From assembly GCA_050258095.1 (NCBI GenBank), contig JBLMYD010000082.1, forward strand, positions 1 to 22,169: DNA of 22,169 nucleotides, written 5' to 3'. A program made the translations under genes and the position numbers. Under the pieces are notes generated by a model. It was not told where the DNA came from, made no database searches, and saw only the letters and a list, made by a program, of their open reading frames with translations. Shown piece after piece: positions 6,958 through 14,306 of the stretch; the stretch's first letter is position 1; the number at the start of each line of letters is the position of its first letter. This DNA is from VRUE01 sp050258095 (GTDB lineage Bacteria; Actinomycetota; Thermoleophilia; Solirubrobacterales; 70-9).

Positions 6958-8132
6958 CACGCCTCCTCTCCCAGCGCCGCTGCGCGGCTCTCGGGTCTGT
7001 AGTAGAGCGGCACGCACCAGTGGTTCTCGGCCACCCAGTCGGTGTTGGGCAGGTCCTCCTGCCGCCCCATGATCCGGTGGCAGGGCTGCTCGTAGACGCG
7101 CCCCGTCCCCTTCTCGATCGGGTCGAAGACGATGTACTTGTAGAAGCCGGAGGTCATCCCCTCGGGCAGCTCGACGCGAGCCGGATGGATCGGGTCGAGG
7201 TGTTCGCGCGCGTACTCGCTCTTCCAGGCGACGATCTCCTCCATGCGCTCGGCCTGGACGAGGGCGAGGGCAGCGGTGAACTCGCTCATGCGGAAGTTGA
7301 GGCCGTCGACCTCGTGCTCGAACTTGCCGTAGTTGCGGAACTTGCGGGCGAACTCGATCAGGTCCGGGTCGGCGGAGACGAGCACGCCGCCCTCGCCGCT
7401 GGAGATCGTCTTCGTCGCGTACAGGGAGTAGACGCCGGCGTCGCCGAAGCCGCCCGGCCTGCGGCCGCTCCACTCGGCGCCGTGGGCGTGGGCGCAGTCT
7501 TCGAGCAGGAAGATGCCGTTCTCGCGGCAGTAGGCGGCGATGCGCTCGGCCTCGAAGGCGAGGTGGCCGCCGATGTGGACGAGGATCGCCGCCCGCGGCT
7601 TGTGCCGCTCGGCCTTCGCCTCGAAGTCGGCGAAGGACATGCAGAGGTCGTCGCGGTTGCAGTCGACGAGCTCGACCTCGGCGCCGGCCTTGATCGCCGC
7701 CAGCGGCGTCGCCATGAAGGTGTTCGACGGGCAGAGCACGGTCTCGCCCCGCACGCCCGCGAACTCGAGTGCCGCCAGCGCGCCGCCGGCCCAGCTGGCG
7801 AGGCCGAGGCTGGGCAGGCCGTTCCATGCGGACCAGCGCTCCTCGAAGCGCTCCAGCATCCGGCCCTCGGACCACTGCTCGGAGTCGAGCACCTCTCGCC
7901 AGAGCTCGAAGAGCTTGGGGCGATCACGATGGTCGAACCCGATCGCGAATTTGCTCGCGTCGATCCGGCTTGTCTCTGCGGACCCTACGGTGGCTCCTTG
8001 AAGGTGTGTGGCTGGGAAAAGCCGTCGCGGGACGAAATCGACAGATGCGCGAAGGCGCCGCAAGGCTACCAGTGGAGGCGGACCGGAATCAGCCAGGCTC
8101 GCCGGAATGAGCGCTCTCGATGACCGCGCCAA
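6957..8132 (-). CDS. DegT/DnrJ/EryC1-family PLP-dependent sugar aminotransferase
   Basis: A PLP enzyme of the DegT/DnrJ/EryC1/StrS family, which normally transfers an amino group to a keto-sugar nucleotide. The Schiff-base lysine is K241 in YATKTISSGEGG (numbering of the 391-aa frame), and the cofactor-contacting Asp is in LLEDCAHAHG. A C-terminal block with PCHRIMGRQEDLP matches the usual end of the fold. The start is unsettled. The longest frame begins at a TTG inside the 3' end of the transporter gene; a second TTG is at 8063. The family core begins around residue 60. A perfect AAGGAG at 7994-7999 sits five bases before an in-frame GTA (7986-7988), not a recognised start codon. Stop and next start overlap as TGATG, placing it first in the glycan cassette. 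Confidence 0.85.
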   Translation of the reverse strand: MARSSRALIPASLADSGPPPLVALRRLRASVDFVPRRLFPATHLQGATVGSAETSRIDASKFAIGFDHRDRPKLFELWREVLDSEQWSEGRMLERFEERWSAWNGLPSLGLASWAGGALAALEFAGVRGETVLCPSNTFMATPLAAIKAGAEVELVDCNRDDLCMSFADFEAKAERHKPRAAILVHIGGHLAFEAERIAAYCRENGIFLLEDCAHAHGAEWSGRRPGGFGDAGVYSLYATKTISSGEGGVLVSADPDLIEFARKFRNYGKFEHEVDGLNFRMSEFTAALALVQAERMEEIVAWKSEYAREHLDPIHPARVELPEGMTSGFYKYIVFDPIEKGTGRVYEQPCHRIMGRQEDLPNTDWVAENHWCVPLYYRPESRAAALGEEA

Positions 8133-9000
8133 CCGCGCGCGAGCCCGCCAGCAGCACCGTGCCGGCGACGGCGAGCGCCATCGAGGCGACGAGGACGGCG
8201 CCGTGGAGCGGCGTCGAGCCCCACGACTCGCCGAAGATCAGCGGCGCGAGGAGGACGGGCACGAGCACCTGCACGGCGAACATCGTCGGCGCCACGTGCG
8301 TGGCCGGGCGGCGCTGCAGGGCGCTCATCTCGCTGAGCAGGCCGAGTCCCTCCGAGGCGACGACCGTGGCGAGCCAGGCGAGCCCGACGAGGGCGCTGCC
8401 GGCGGCGAGCTCGTCGGTCAGCAGCTTGCTGGCGATCGCGGTCCAGGCATAGCCGCAGCCGGCGCTGACCACGGCCAGCGTGGCCAACCCGGTCCCCCAT
8501 CCGACTTCGACCCCCCTCTGGTGTGGTGAATGTCGGAAGCGCAGGCTCAGGACGTAGGGGGAGACGATCGGGATCGCGACCAGCGCCAGGGCCAGCGCGA
8601 TCGCCCCGGCGCCTGCGTGGTCGGTCGTCCGCTGCGGGGCTGCCAGGGCGATCCCGATCACACCGGTCGCGATTGCCGCCACCGCGACCGCCTCCCGCGC
8701 GCCCGGCCTCTCCCTCAGCCGCGTCGCACCGAGCCAGAGCAGCAGGATCAGCCCGCTGGTCAGGCACGGCTGGACGACGGTCAGCGGCGCGAGCAGCAGC
8801 GCGGCGATCTCCAGCGGCCAGCCGGCGATGCCGATCGCCGTCGCCCCCAGCCACCTCCGATTCCGCAGCAACTGCCCGAGCAGCGCAGGCCGCAGCGAGT
8901 GCTCGTGGTCCACCTGCCGCGCCTCCAGCGCCTGCAGCGCGATCGACGTGTTGTAGAGCAGCGAGGCCGCAATGGCCGCGACGATTCCGAGCGCCAGCAC
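8089..9000 (-). CDS. DMT-superfamily (EamA/NIPA-like) membrane transporter
   Basis: A 303-aa integral membrane protein with about nine or ten hydrophobic segments spread over its whole length and short polar loops, the size and layout of drug/metabolite transporter superfamily permeases. The N-terminal half (LLYNTSIALQALEARQ, then WPLEIAALLLAPLTVVQP) resembles actinobacterial DMT proteins that share ancestry with NIPA-type transporters. The substrate cannot be read from the sequence. The start is GTG with no clear Shine-Dalgarno. It lies between the small membrane-protein genes and the glycan cassette on the same strand; export of a precursor for that cassette is possible but unsupported. Confidence 0.8.
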   Translation of the reverse strand: MLALGIVAAIAASLLYNTSIALQALEARQVDHEHSLRPALLGQLLRNRRWLGATAIGIAGWPLEIAALLLAPLTVVQPCLTSGLILLLWLGATRLRERPGAREAVAVAAIATGVIGIALAAPQRTTDHAGAGAIALALALVAIPIVSPYVLSLRFRHSPHQRGVEVGWGTGLATLAVVSAGCGYAWTAIASKLLTDELAAGSALVGLAWLATVVASEGLGLLSEMSALQRRPATHVAPTMFAVQVLVPVLLAPLIFGESWGSTPLHGAVLVASMALAVAGTVLLAGSRAVGAVIESAHSGEPG

Positions 9001-9036
9001 GGCAAAGACGCTACTGGCGGGAGGGGCCGGAGCGCG

Positions 9037-9258
9037 CTACCGCGACAGCAGGATCTCTTCGCGCTTGCGGCGCTTCTTCAAGTCGGTGTAATGAGAAACG
9101 ATCAGCGATGAGAAGAAGCCACCAGCCGCACAGAAGAGGACCAGCAGCAAACCGAGCACGGTTCCACCGGCACCCAGCTTGATGGCGACCAGAGTTGTCA
9201 CGCACACAGCCACGAGATATCCCACTGCAAAGATGACGAGGGCTTTGGCTTCGCTCAT
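9037..9258 (-). CDS. Small two-TM membrane protein, unknown function
   Basis: A 73-aa protein with two hydrophobic segments (about residues 6-26 and 32-55) and a strongly basic C-terminal tail (DLKKRRKREEILLSR), predicting a hairpin with both ends in the cytoplasm. The ATG is well supported by TAGGAG six bases upstream. No family is recognised. It lies 26 nt downstream of another small hydrophobic frame on the same strand, and the two may be a pair. Confidence 0.7.
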   Translation of the reverse strand: MSEAKALVIFAVGYLVAVCVTTLVAIKLGAGGTVLGLLLVLFCAAGGFFSSLIVSHYTDLKKRRKREEILLSR

Positions 9259-9284
9259 TCGATTCTCCTATTGAAGACAATACA

Positions 9285-9485
9285 TTACGCCACGGCGACA
9301 GACAGGGCAGCCAGCCCAACCGCGCAAGCCAGACCCAATAGACCGCCGACGGTGGTCGCCCGTCTGAGATCTGGCTCGGCGTCTCCCCGGAGGCTCGGTG
9401 GGACATGCCCGAGGAAACCACCAACCGCAATTCCTCCGGCAAGCAGACCGACGATGGTTGCCATCTGGCCGAGCAGAGAACCCAC
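9285..9485 (-). CDS. Small hydrophobic protein, unknown function
   Basis: A frame of about 66 aa from a GTG at 9485 (or 59 aa from an ATG at 9464), ending in TAA. It holds two hydrophobic stretches separated by a polar loop (PPSLRGDAEPDLRRATT). The frame stays open well upstream into the 3' end of the ETF dehydrogenase gene, so the start is uncertain and no convincing Shine-Dalgarno is visible. Its position 26 nt ahead of the better-supported 73-aa membrane protein, with the same two-helix layout, argues that it is real. No family recognised. Confidence 0.5.
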   Translation of the reverse strand: MGSLLGQMATIVGLLAGGIAVGGFLGHVPPSLRGDAEPDLRRATTVGGLLGLACAVGLAALSVAVA

Positions 9486-9553
9486 GACGACGACCGTAAC
9501 TGCGTTCGACGCGCGCGTGGCGCGCAGAGCGCGCCGAATTTGTGACGCGACCG

Positions 9554-11260
9554 CTACGTCTCTTGGTACAGCGGGCCGTCGCCGCCCTCGGGCAGCGTCA
9601 GGCGGCCGCCCTTGGCCGTGATCGCCCCGCACTGCACGCAGTTGGAGGCGGTGACGTGGACGTCGACCTCGGCGGCGCCGTTCTCGAGCTGCTCCTCGGG
9701 GATCTCGTAGACCTGCGCCGGGCACATCGAGACCCAGGTTTGGGCGATCTCGCGCGGCACCCTGGTCTGGATGCGGACGTGGTTGGGCGCGTCGTCGCGG
9801 GTCGCGTTGCCGGAGAGGAAGACGGAGTCGAGCTTGGCGAAGGTGAGCTCGTTGTCGGGTTTGGGGTACTTGGAGCCGGCGCTGCCGAGGTGCATCGCCG
9901 GCTCGGCGTTGTCCTCGACCTTCCAGTGGCCGCCCGGGAAGGCGCCTTTGGTAGCGACCATCGCCGAGCCCATCATGCCGCCGAAGATCAGCCCCTTGGA
10001 GAGCGGCTGCTTCATGTTGCGCGAGCGGTAGAGGTCCTTCTCGATCTGCGAGTCGCGGATCTTCTTGTCGTAGGCTTCGAAGTTGACCGCGTCGATGTCG
10101 GCCTTGAGCGACTCGACGATCGCTTCCGCCGCGTACATGCCGGCGTGCATCGCGTAGTGGACGCCCGCCAGTTCGGCGATGTTGACCATGCCGGCGGCGT
10201 CGCCGGCGATCAGCATCCCGGGCACCGAGAAGCGCTTCGGCAACGCCCAGTAGCCGCCCGAGGGGATCGTCTTCGCGCCCCAGCCGACCCGTTTGCCGCC
10301 CGCGAGGATCTTCTTCATGAAGGGGTGGGTCTTGAACAGCTGCAGGGCGTCGTGGACGCTGAAGGTCGCGTCGGTGTAGTCGAGGCCGACGACGAGGCCG
10401 AAGCAGACCTTGTCCTCGCCCATCGGGTAGATGAAGCTGCCGCCCGCCTCCTTGTAGCGGGGGCTCCAGCGCAGCGGCCAGCCGAGGGTGTGGATCACCC
10501 TGTCGAGCGGCTTGGGGACCTCCCAGACCTCCTTCACCCCGAGCTCCCAGGCCTGCGGGTCGGAGCCGTGCATGTCGAAGTAGTCGAAGGCGGCGTAGGT
10601 GAGGTGGCCGAGCGTGCCCTCGGCGAGCACGGTCGCCTTGGCGACGACGTCCGAGCCGGGCTCGAAGTTGCCCAGCTCCTCACCGTCCTTGCCGCGGCCG
10701 CGGTCGCCCGAGCGGACGCCCTTGACGATCCGGTCCTCGACCAGCAGCTTGGTCGCCGCGGTCTCGCTGAGGATGTAGACGCCGGCCTCCTCCGCCTTCT
10801 CGGCGAGAAAGCGGCCCAGCTTCGAGACCGAGAGCGTGTAGTAGCCCTCCTTGCGGAAGTTGGGCGGCGGCGGCTTCAGCGGGACCGCGGCCTTCGAGGT
10901 GAGGAAGTAGGTCGCGTCCTTGGTCACCTCCTGGTAGACCGGCGGCCAATCGCCCGGGTCGAGGTCGGGGAAGAGCGCCCGCATCGCCGAGGGGTTGACG
11001 TTGGCGCCGGAGAGCAGGTGGGCGCCGGCGACCTTGCCCTTCTCGATCACGGCGACCGGCACTTCGCCCAGCTTCTCGGTCAGCTCCGGCTCGTCCTCGA
11101 GCAGCTGCATGACCTTGATCGCGCAGGCGAGCCCGGCGGGCCCGCCCCCGACGATCGCGATGCCGACCTCGATGCGCTCGTCCTCGGGGTCCGTCGGCGG
11201 GCCGATCACGTCGGCCGAGTCGAACGGCGGCGGGAACTCGCTGGGGGAAAATGCCGGCAT
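9554..11260 (-). CDS. Electron transfer flavoprotein:quinone oxidoreductase (ETF dehydrogenase)
   Basis: A 568-aa flavoprotein that takes electrons from reduced ETF and passes them to the membrane quinone pool (menaquinone is likely in actinobacteria). The FAD-binding G38-G-G-P-A-G43 follows a short N-terminal extension. The family blocks around LLSGANVNP, LAEGTLGHLT and the second FAD-contacting GDAAGMVN are all present, and length is normal. The C-terminal ferredoxin-like domain normally has four Cys for a [4Fe-4S] cluster; here C513, C541 and C544 are present, but the fourth position is I547 (NCVQCGAI). The ATG has AAGGAG nine bases upstream and lies 34 nt after etfA, so it belongs to the etfBA operon. 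Confidence 0.93.
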   Translation of the reverse strand: MPAFSPSEFPPPFDSADVIGPPTDPEDERIEVGIAIVGGGPAGLACAIKVMQLLEDEPELTEKLGEVPVAVIEKGKVAGAHLLSGANVNPSAMRALFPDLDPGDWPPVYQEVTKDATYFLTSKAAVPLKPPPPNFRKEGYYTLSVSKLGRFLAEKAEEAGVYILSETAATKLLVEDRIVKGVRSGDRGRGKDGEELGNFEPGSDVVAKATVLAEGTLGHLTYAAFDYFDMHGSDPQAWELGVKEVWEVPKPLDRVIHTLGWPLRWSPRYKEAGGSFIYPMGEDKVCFGLVVGLDYTDATFSVHDALQLFKTHPFMKKILAGGKRVGWGAKTIPSGGYWALPKRFSVPGMLIAGDAAGMVNIAELAGVHYAMHAGMYAAEAIVESLKADIDAVNFEAYDKKIRDSQIEKDLYRSRNMKQPLSKGLIFGGMMGSAMVATKGAFPGGHWKVEDNAEPAMHLGSAGSKYPKPDNELTFAKLDSVFLSGNATRDDAPNHVRIQTRVPREIAQTWVSMCPAQVYEIPEEQLENGAAEVDVHVTASNCVQCGAITAKGGRLTLPEGGDGPLYQET

Positions 11261-11294
11261 CGCGTCTTCTCCTTCCAGAGGGCCGAGCCGGAGC

Positions 11295-12269
11295 TCAGCC
11301 CCCCTTCTTCGCCTTGATCGCCTCGGTCAGCTTGGGGACGATCTTGTGCAGGTCGCCGACCACGCCGAGGTCCGAGAACTCGAAGATCGGCGCGTTCTGG
11401 TCCTTGTTGATCGCGAGGATGTTCTCCGAGCTCTGCATCCCGACCTTGTGCTGGATCGCGCCGGAGATGCCGGCGGCCAGGTAGAGCTTCGGCGCGACCG
11501 TCTTGCCGGTCTGGCCGATCTGGGTCGAGTACGGGTACCAGCCGGCGTCGACGACGGCGCGGGTCGCGGCGACCGCCCCGCCCATCGCCTCGGCCAGCTC
11601 CTCGCAGAGCTTGAAGCCCTCGGCGGCGCCGAGCCCGCGGCCGCCGCCGACGAGGATCTCGGCGTCCTCGATGTTGACGTCCTCGCCGCGCTGCTCGCCG
11701 CGCTGGACCATCGTCGCTTTCGTCGACCAGGGCGAGAGCTCGACCTGGACGTCGACGACCTCGGCCGTGCCACCGCTCTCGTTGACGTCGAAGGCGTTGA
11801 GGCGGCCGATGATGATCCCCGGCTCGGCGACGTAGCCGACGTCGGCGATCTGCGAGTCCTGCAGGATCGGGCGCTCGGCGACGAGCTTGCCGTCCTGCAC
11901 CTTGACCTCGGTCACCTCCATCGTCACGCCGGCGTTCAGGCGCGCGGTGAGGCCGGCGCCGATCTCGAAGCCGAGCAGGCCGCCGCCGAAGAGGGCGTAG
12001 CCGAAGCCCTCGTCGCTAATCACCTTCGCCATCGCGTCGACGATCGGCTGGGCCAGGCCCTCGGGCACGTCCTTGGCCCGGTAGACCTTGGCCGCACCCC
12101 AGTTGCCGAGCGCGGCGCAGGCGTCGTCGGCGATGTCGCCGACGACCAGCGCGGCGGCCTCGCCGCCGATCTGACCGGCCAGCTTCGCCGCCTCGGAGAT
12201 CGCCCCGAGCGAGTTCTTGTTGAAGTTGCCCTCGTCGTCGTGGAGGGCGTAGGTCAGGATCCCAGCCAT
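11295..12269 (-). CDS. etfA: Electron transfer flavoprotein alpha subunit
   Basis: A 324-aa ETF alpha subunit, which binds the FAD of the EtfAB heterodimer that collects electrons from acyl-CoA dehydrogenases. The C-terminal FAD domain is highly characteristic: VGGGRGLG, then GQTGKTVAPKLYLAAGIS, GAIQHKVGM, AINKD and APIFEFSDLGVVGDL. The N-terminal domain is of normal length. The ATG directly abuts the etfB stop (TAG followed by ATG), with a GAGGAAG run in the etfB tail acting as a plausible ribosome-binding site, so the two subunits are translationally linked. Confidence 0.96.
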   Translation of the reverse strand: MAGILTYALHDDEGNFNKNSLGAISEAAKLAGQIGGEAAALVVGDIADDACAALGNWGAAKVYRAKDVPEGLAQPIVDAMAKVISDEGFGYALFGGGLLGFEIGAGLTARLNAGVTMEVTEVKVQDGKLVAERPILQDSQIADVGYVAEPGIIIGRLNAFDVNESGGTAEVVDVQVELSPWSTKATMVQRGEQRGEDVNIEDAEILVGGGRGLGAAEGFKLCEELAEAMGGAVAATRAVVDAGWYPYSTQIGQTGKTVAPKLYLAAGISGAIQHKVGMQSSENILAINKDQNAPIFEFSDLGVVGDLHKIVPKLTEAIKAKKGG

Positions 12270-13061
12270 CTAGATCAGCTTCCTCTCGTCGAGCCAGGCG
12301 ACGATCTTTTCGACCGTCTCGTTGGTGTCCTCGTCCTCGATGATCTCCCCGGCCTCCTTGGCGGGCGGCGGGTTGAGGGCGAGCACTGAGGTCTTCGAGC
12401 CGCTCTCGCCGACCATGCCGCCGTCGATGCCGACGTCGCCGGTCGCCTTCGCGTCGAGGGGCTTCTTCTTCGCCCCCATGATCGCCTTCAGGCTCGGGTA
12501 GCGCGGCTCGTTGTTCGCGTCGCCGACGCTGATCACAGCCGGCAGCTCGACCTCGACCGTGTCGTAGCCGTACTCGGCCTGGCGCTCGCAGCGCAGCTTG
12601 CCGTCGTTGACGTCGATCTTGATCACCTGCGTCAGCGAGGGCATCTGCAGGTGGTCGGCCACGACCGCGCCGATCGTGTAGCACTCGCCGTCGTCGGACT
12701 GCTGGCCGAGCAGGACCAGGTCGGGACTCTCGGCCTCGAGGACCTTGGCCAGCGAGTAGCCGGTGGCGCAGACGTCGGAGCCGGCGAGCGCGTCGTCGGA
12801 GAGGTGCACCGAGCGGTCGGCGCCGAGCGCTACCGCCTTGTGCAGGGCGCGGACCGCCGAGTCGGGGCCCATCGTCACCGCGACGACCTCCTCGACCGGG
12901 ATCGCGCCGCCCTCCTTGATCTGCATGGCGGCCTCGATGGCGTGGGTGTCGAACGGGTTGAGGTTCTTCTCGCCGCTGCGGTCCAGGCGCATCGTGTTGG
13001 GGTCGATGCGCTTCTGAACGGCGGCGTCCGGTACCTCCTTGACCAGGACGCAGATCTTCAA
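12270..13061 (-). CDS. etfB: Electron transfer flavoprotein beta subunit
   Basis: A 263-aa ETF beta subunit, the AMP-binding partner of EtfA. It opens with the typical MKICVLVKEVPD and contains NPFDTHAIEAA, MGPDSAVRALHKAVALGADR and GQQSDDGECYTIG blocks. The start is a TTG, strongly supported by AAGGAGG seven bases upstream and by homology of the first residues. It is the first gene of an operon etfB-etfA-ETF dehydrogenase, with its own promoter and a TetR-type operator just upstream. The neighbouring mutase small-subunit gene lies further upstream on the same strand. Confidence 0.96.
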   Translation of the reverse strand: MKICVLVKEVPDAAVQKRIDPNTMRLDRSGEKNLNPFDTHAIEAAMQIKEGGAIPVEEVVAVTMGPDSAVRALHKAVALGADRSVHLSDDALAGSDVCATGYSLAKVLEAESPDLVLLGQQSDDGECYTIGAVVADHLQMPSLTQVIKIDVNDGKLRCERQAEYGYDTVEVELPAVISVGDANNEPRYPSLKAIMGAKKKPLDAKATGDVGIDGGMVGESGSKTSVLALNPPPAKEAGEIIEDEDTNETVEKIVAWLDERKLI

Positions 13062-13092
13062 GACAAAGCCTCCTTAAAGCGGGTTCTGCTGG

Positions 13093-13108
13093 TTGACTGA
13101 CCAGTCAA
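13093..13108. promoter_or_regulatory. TetR-type operator upstream of etfB
   Basis: A 16-bp inverted repeat, TTGACTG-AC-CAGTCAA, with perfect 7-bp arms around a 2-bp centre. It sits immediately downstream of the -10 box, across the predicted transcription start, where a bound repressor would block initiation. Symmetry and sequence resemble operators of TetR-family regulators of acyl-CoA metabolism (established type; the actual regulator is not in this window). Confidence 0.7.
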
Positions 13109-13116
13109 TCAGTCTA

Positions 13117-13144
13117 TCTATACATCAGGTCGTGTGACGTTCAA
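13117..13144 (-). promoter_or_regulatory. Sigma-70-type promoter of the etf operon
   Basis: On the minus strand, -35 TTGAAC (13139-13144) and -10 TATAGA (13117-13122) are separated by 16 nt. This places the start of transcription near 13110, about 50 nt ahead of the TTG start of etfB. The boxes stand out in otherwise GC-rich sequence. Confidence 0.65.
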
Positions 13145-13155
13145 GGTGTCTCTCG

Positions 13156-13575
13156 TCACGCTTCGTGGCGCGCCTCGGCACCCTCGCGAATGAACTCGAC
13201 GATGTCGTCGGTGCCCGCCCCCGGCGTGAAGACGCCGGCGACTCCGAGCTTCTTCAGCTCGGGGATGTCCTCGGCCGGGATCGTCCCCCCGACCGTGACC
13301 ATCACGTCGTCGACGCCCTGCTCCCCCAGCAGCTCGACCACGCGCGGCACGAGCGTCATATGGGCGCCGGAGAGGATCGAGAGACCGACCGCGTCGGCGT
13401 CCTCCTGGATCACCGTCTCGGCGATCTGCTCGGGCGTCTGGTGCAGGCCGGTGTAGATCACCTCCATGCCCGCATCCCGCAGGGCGCGAGCGATGATCTT
13501 GGCCCCGCGGTCGTGCCCGTCCAAACCGGGCTTGGCGACGACGACGCGGATCTTGCGGGCTGTTGCGGTGCTCAT
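13156..13575 (-). CDS. icmB: Acyl-CoA mutase small subunit, cobalamin-binding (IcmB-like)
   Basis: A 139-aa stand-alone B12-binding domain, the small subunit of a coenzyme-B12-dependent acyl-CoA mutase. It has the base-off/His-on motif D19-x-H21-x-x-G24 (GLDGHDRG) with the preceding K15, and later blocks SILSGAHMTLVPRVVELL and VGGTIPAEDIPELKKLG. Length matches known IcmB proteins (about 136 aa). The chosen ATG gives the normal N-terminus; the frame extends upstream but that part is not protein-like. No clear Shine-Dalgarno is visible. The matching catalytic subunit is encoded at 17450-19072 on the same strand, separated by an accessory island. The domain alone cannot tell methylmalonyl- from isobutyryl-CoA mutase; the IcmB naming rests on the large subunit. 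Confidence 0.9.
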   Translation of the reverse strand: MSTATARKIRVVVAKPGLDGHDRGAKIIARALRDAGMEVIYTGLHQTPEQIAETVIQEDADAVGLSILSGAHMTLVPRVVELLGEQGVDDVMVTVGGTIPAEDIPELKKLGVAGVFTPGAGTDDIVEFIREGAEARHEA

Positions 13576-13789
13576 GCGGGGCGGAAGATTAGCGCTGAAG
13601 CTATGGCAAGCGGCCAGAAGCGCCGATGGCTCGGGCATCACCTGGGTGGCATGAGTCCGGGCGACACTCCCTCGCAAGAGGGACAGGTCACGGGATTGTC
13701 CAGGTTCCTCGACCCCCCGAGAAGCCGCCGCGGTGTGGTACGGCCGCTCACTGATCCGGTACGTCCGAGATCTTCGCTACGGTGGCTGC

Positions 13790-14302
13790 ATGCCGACCTC
13801 GGCAAGTTCCTTTACGCTATCTGTGACCCTCGGCGAGCACTCGTTCTCGGCCTCGGGGAAATCTAACCTCGTCTTCAAGGCATTCGAGGACTTCAAGGTG
13901 CTAGCGGGACAGGGTGATGCACCCGACGATGCCGAACGGAAAGGCGCCACCGCCGGTAAAACAAAACCGTCGAAAGTTCCGAAACCTCCTGGCAACATGA
14001 CTCTGCCGGCGTTCCTTGCGCGGCTCACACTGAAGGGTGGCGCACAAATCGGAACCGCGATTGTCGTGTGGAGTGCTCAACACTCCGACAAAAACAAGCT
14101 GACCCCCGCCGAGATCCAGGCCCTTTGGAAACAGACGAAATACAAGCTGCCTTCGAACCGTGGCAATCTGAGCAGAGACCTAAACAAGGCAGTCAAGCAG
14201 GGTTTGCTCAGGAAGGAAGGCGAGCGTCAGAGCCAAGTCTTTTACGCGGACGCCTACGAGCAGCAACAGGTCGAGGCGTGGGCGACAAGCAGCGGGGCGT
14301 AG
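13790..14302 (+). CDS. Unknown protein with C-terminal winged helix (first gene of a two-gene module)
   Basis: A 170-aa protein of no recognised family. Residues 8-38 read as a short beta-beta-alpha module (FTLSVTLGEHSFSASG, then a helix FKAFEDFKVL). A Lys/Pro-rich linker (about 52-68) leads to a C-terminal segment (about 85-165) with the pattern of a winged helix-turn-helix: LTPAEIQALWKQ, then NLSRDLNKAVKQGLLRKEG and a strand pair ending in SQVFYA. The ATG used is internal to a longer frame starting with GTG at 13733; neither has a strong Shine-Dalgarno, and TACGGT six bases before the ATG could be the -10 of a leaderless transcript. The next gene also carries a winged helix and follows at once, so they probably act together. 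Base composition is lower in GC than flanking core genes. Confidence 0.65.
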   Translation: MPTSASSFTLSVTLGEHSFSASGKSNLVFKAFEDFKVLAGQGDAPDDAERKGATAGKTKPSKVPKPPGNMTLPAFLARLTLKGGAQIGTAIVVWSAQHSDKNKLTPAEIQALWKQTKYKLPSNRGNLSRDLNKAVKQGLLRKEGERQSQVFYADAYEQQQVEAWATSSGA

Positions 14303-14306
14303 TCCG

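Noticed and set aside
5047..7002. 651-codon plus-strand frame antisense to the epimerase-transferase fusion
   Set aside because: Composition is typical of GC-rich antisense shadow (repeated GDRG, DEVH, RQRP patterns); the opposite strand has full enzyme motifs.
9542..11317. 591-codon plus-strand frame antisense to the ETF dehydrogenase
   Set aside because: Low-complexity Leu/Asp/Arg/Val translation; the minus-strand product is unmistakable.
13576..13789. Possible cobalamin riboswitch ahead of icmB
   Set aside because: A TCCCTC-GCAA-GAGGGA hairpin (13668-13683) is present, but no convincing B12-box or riboswitch core was found on the minus strand.
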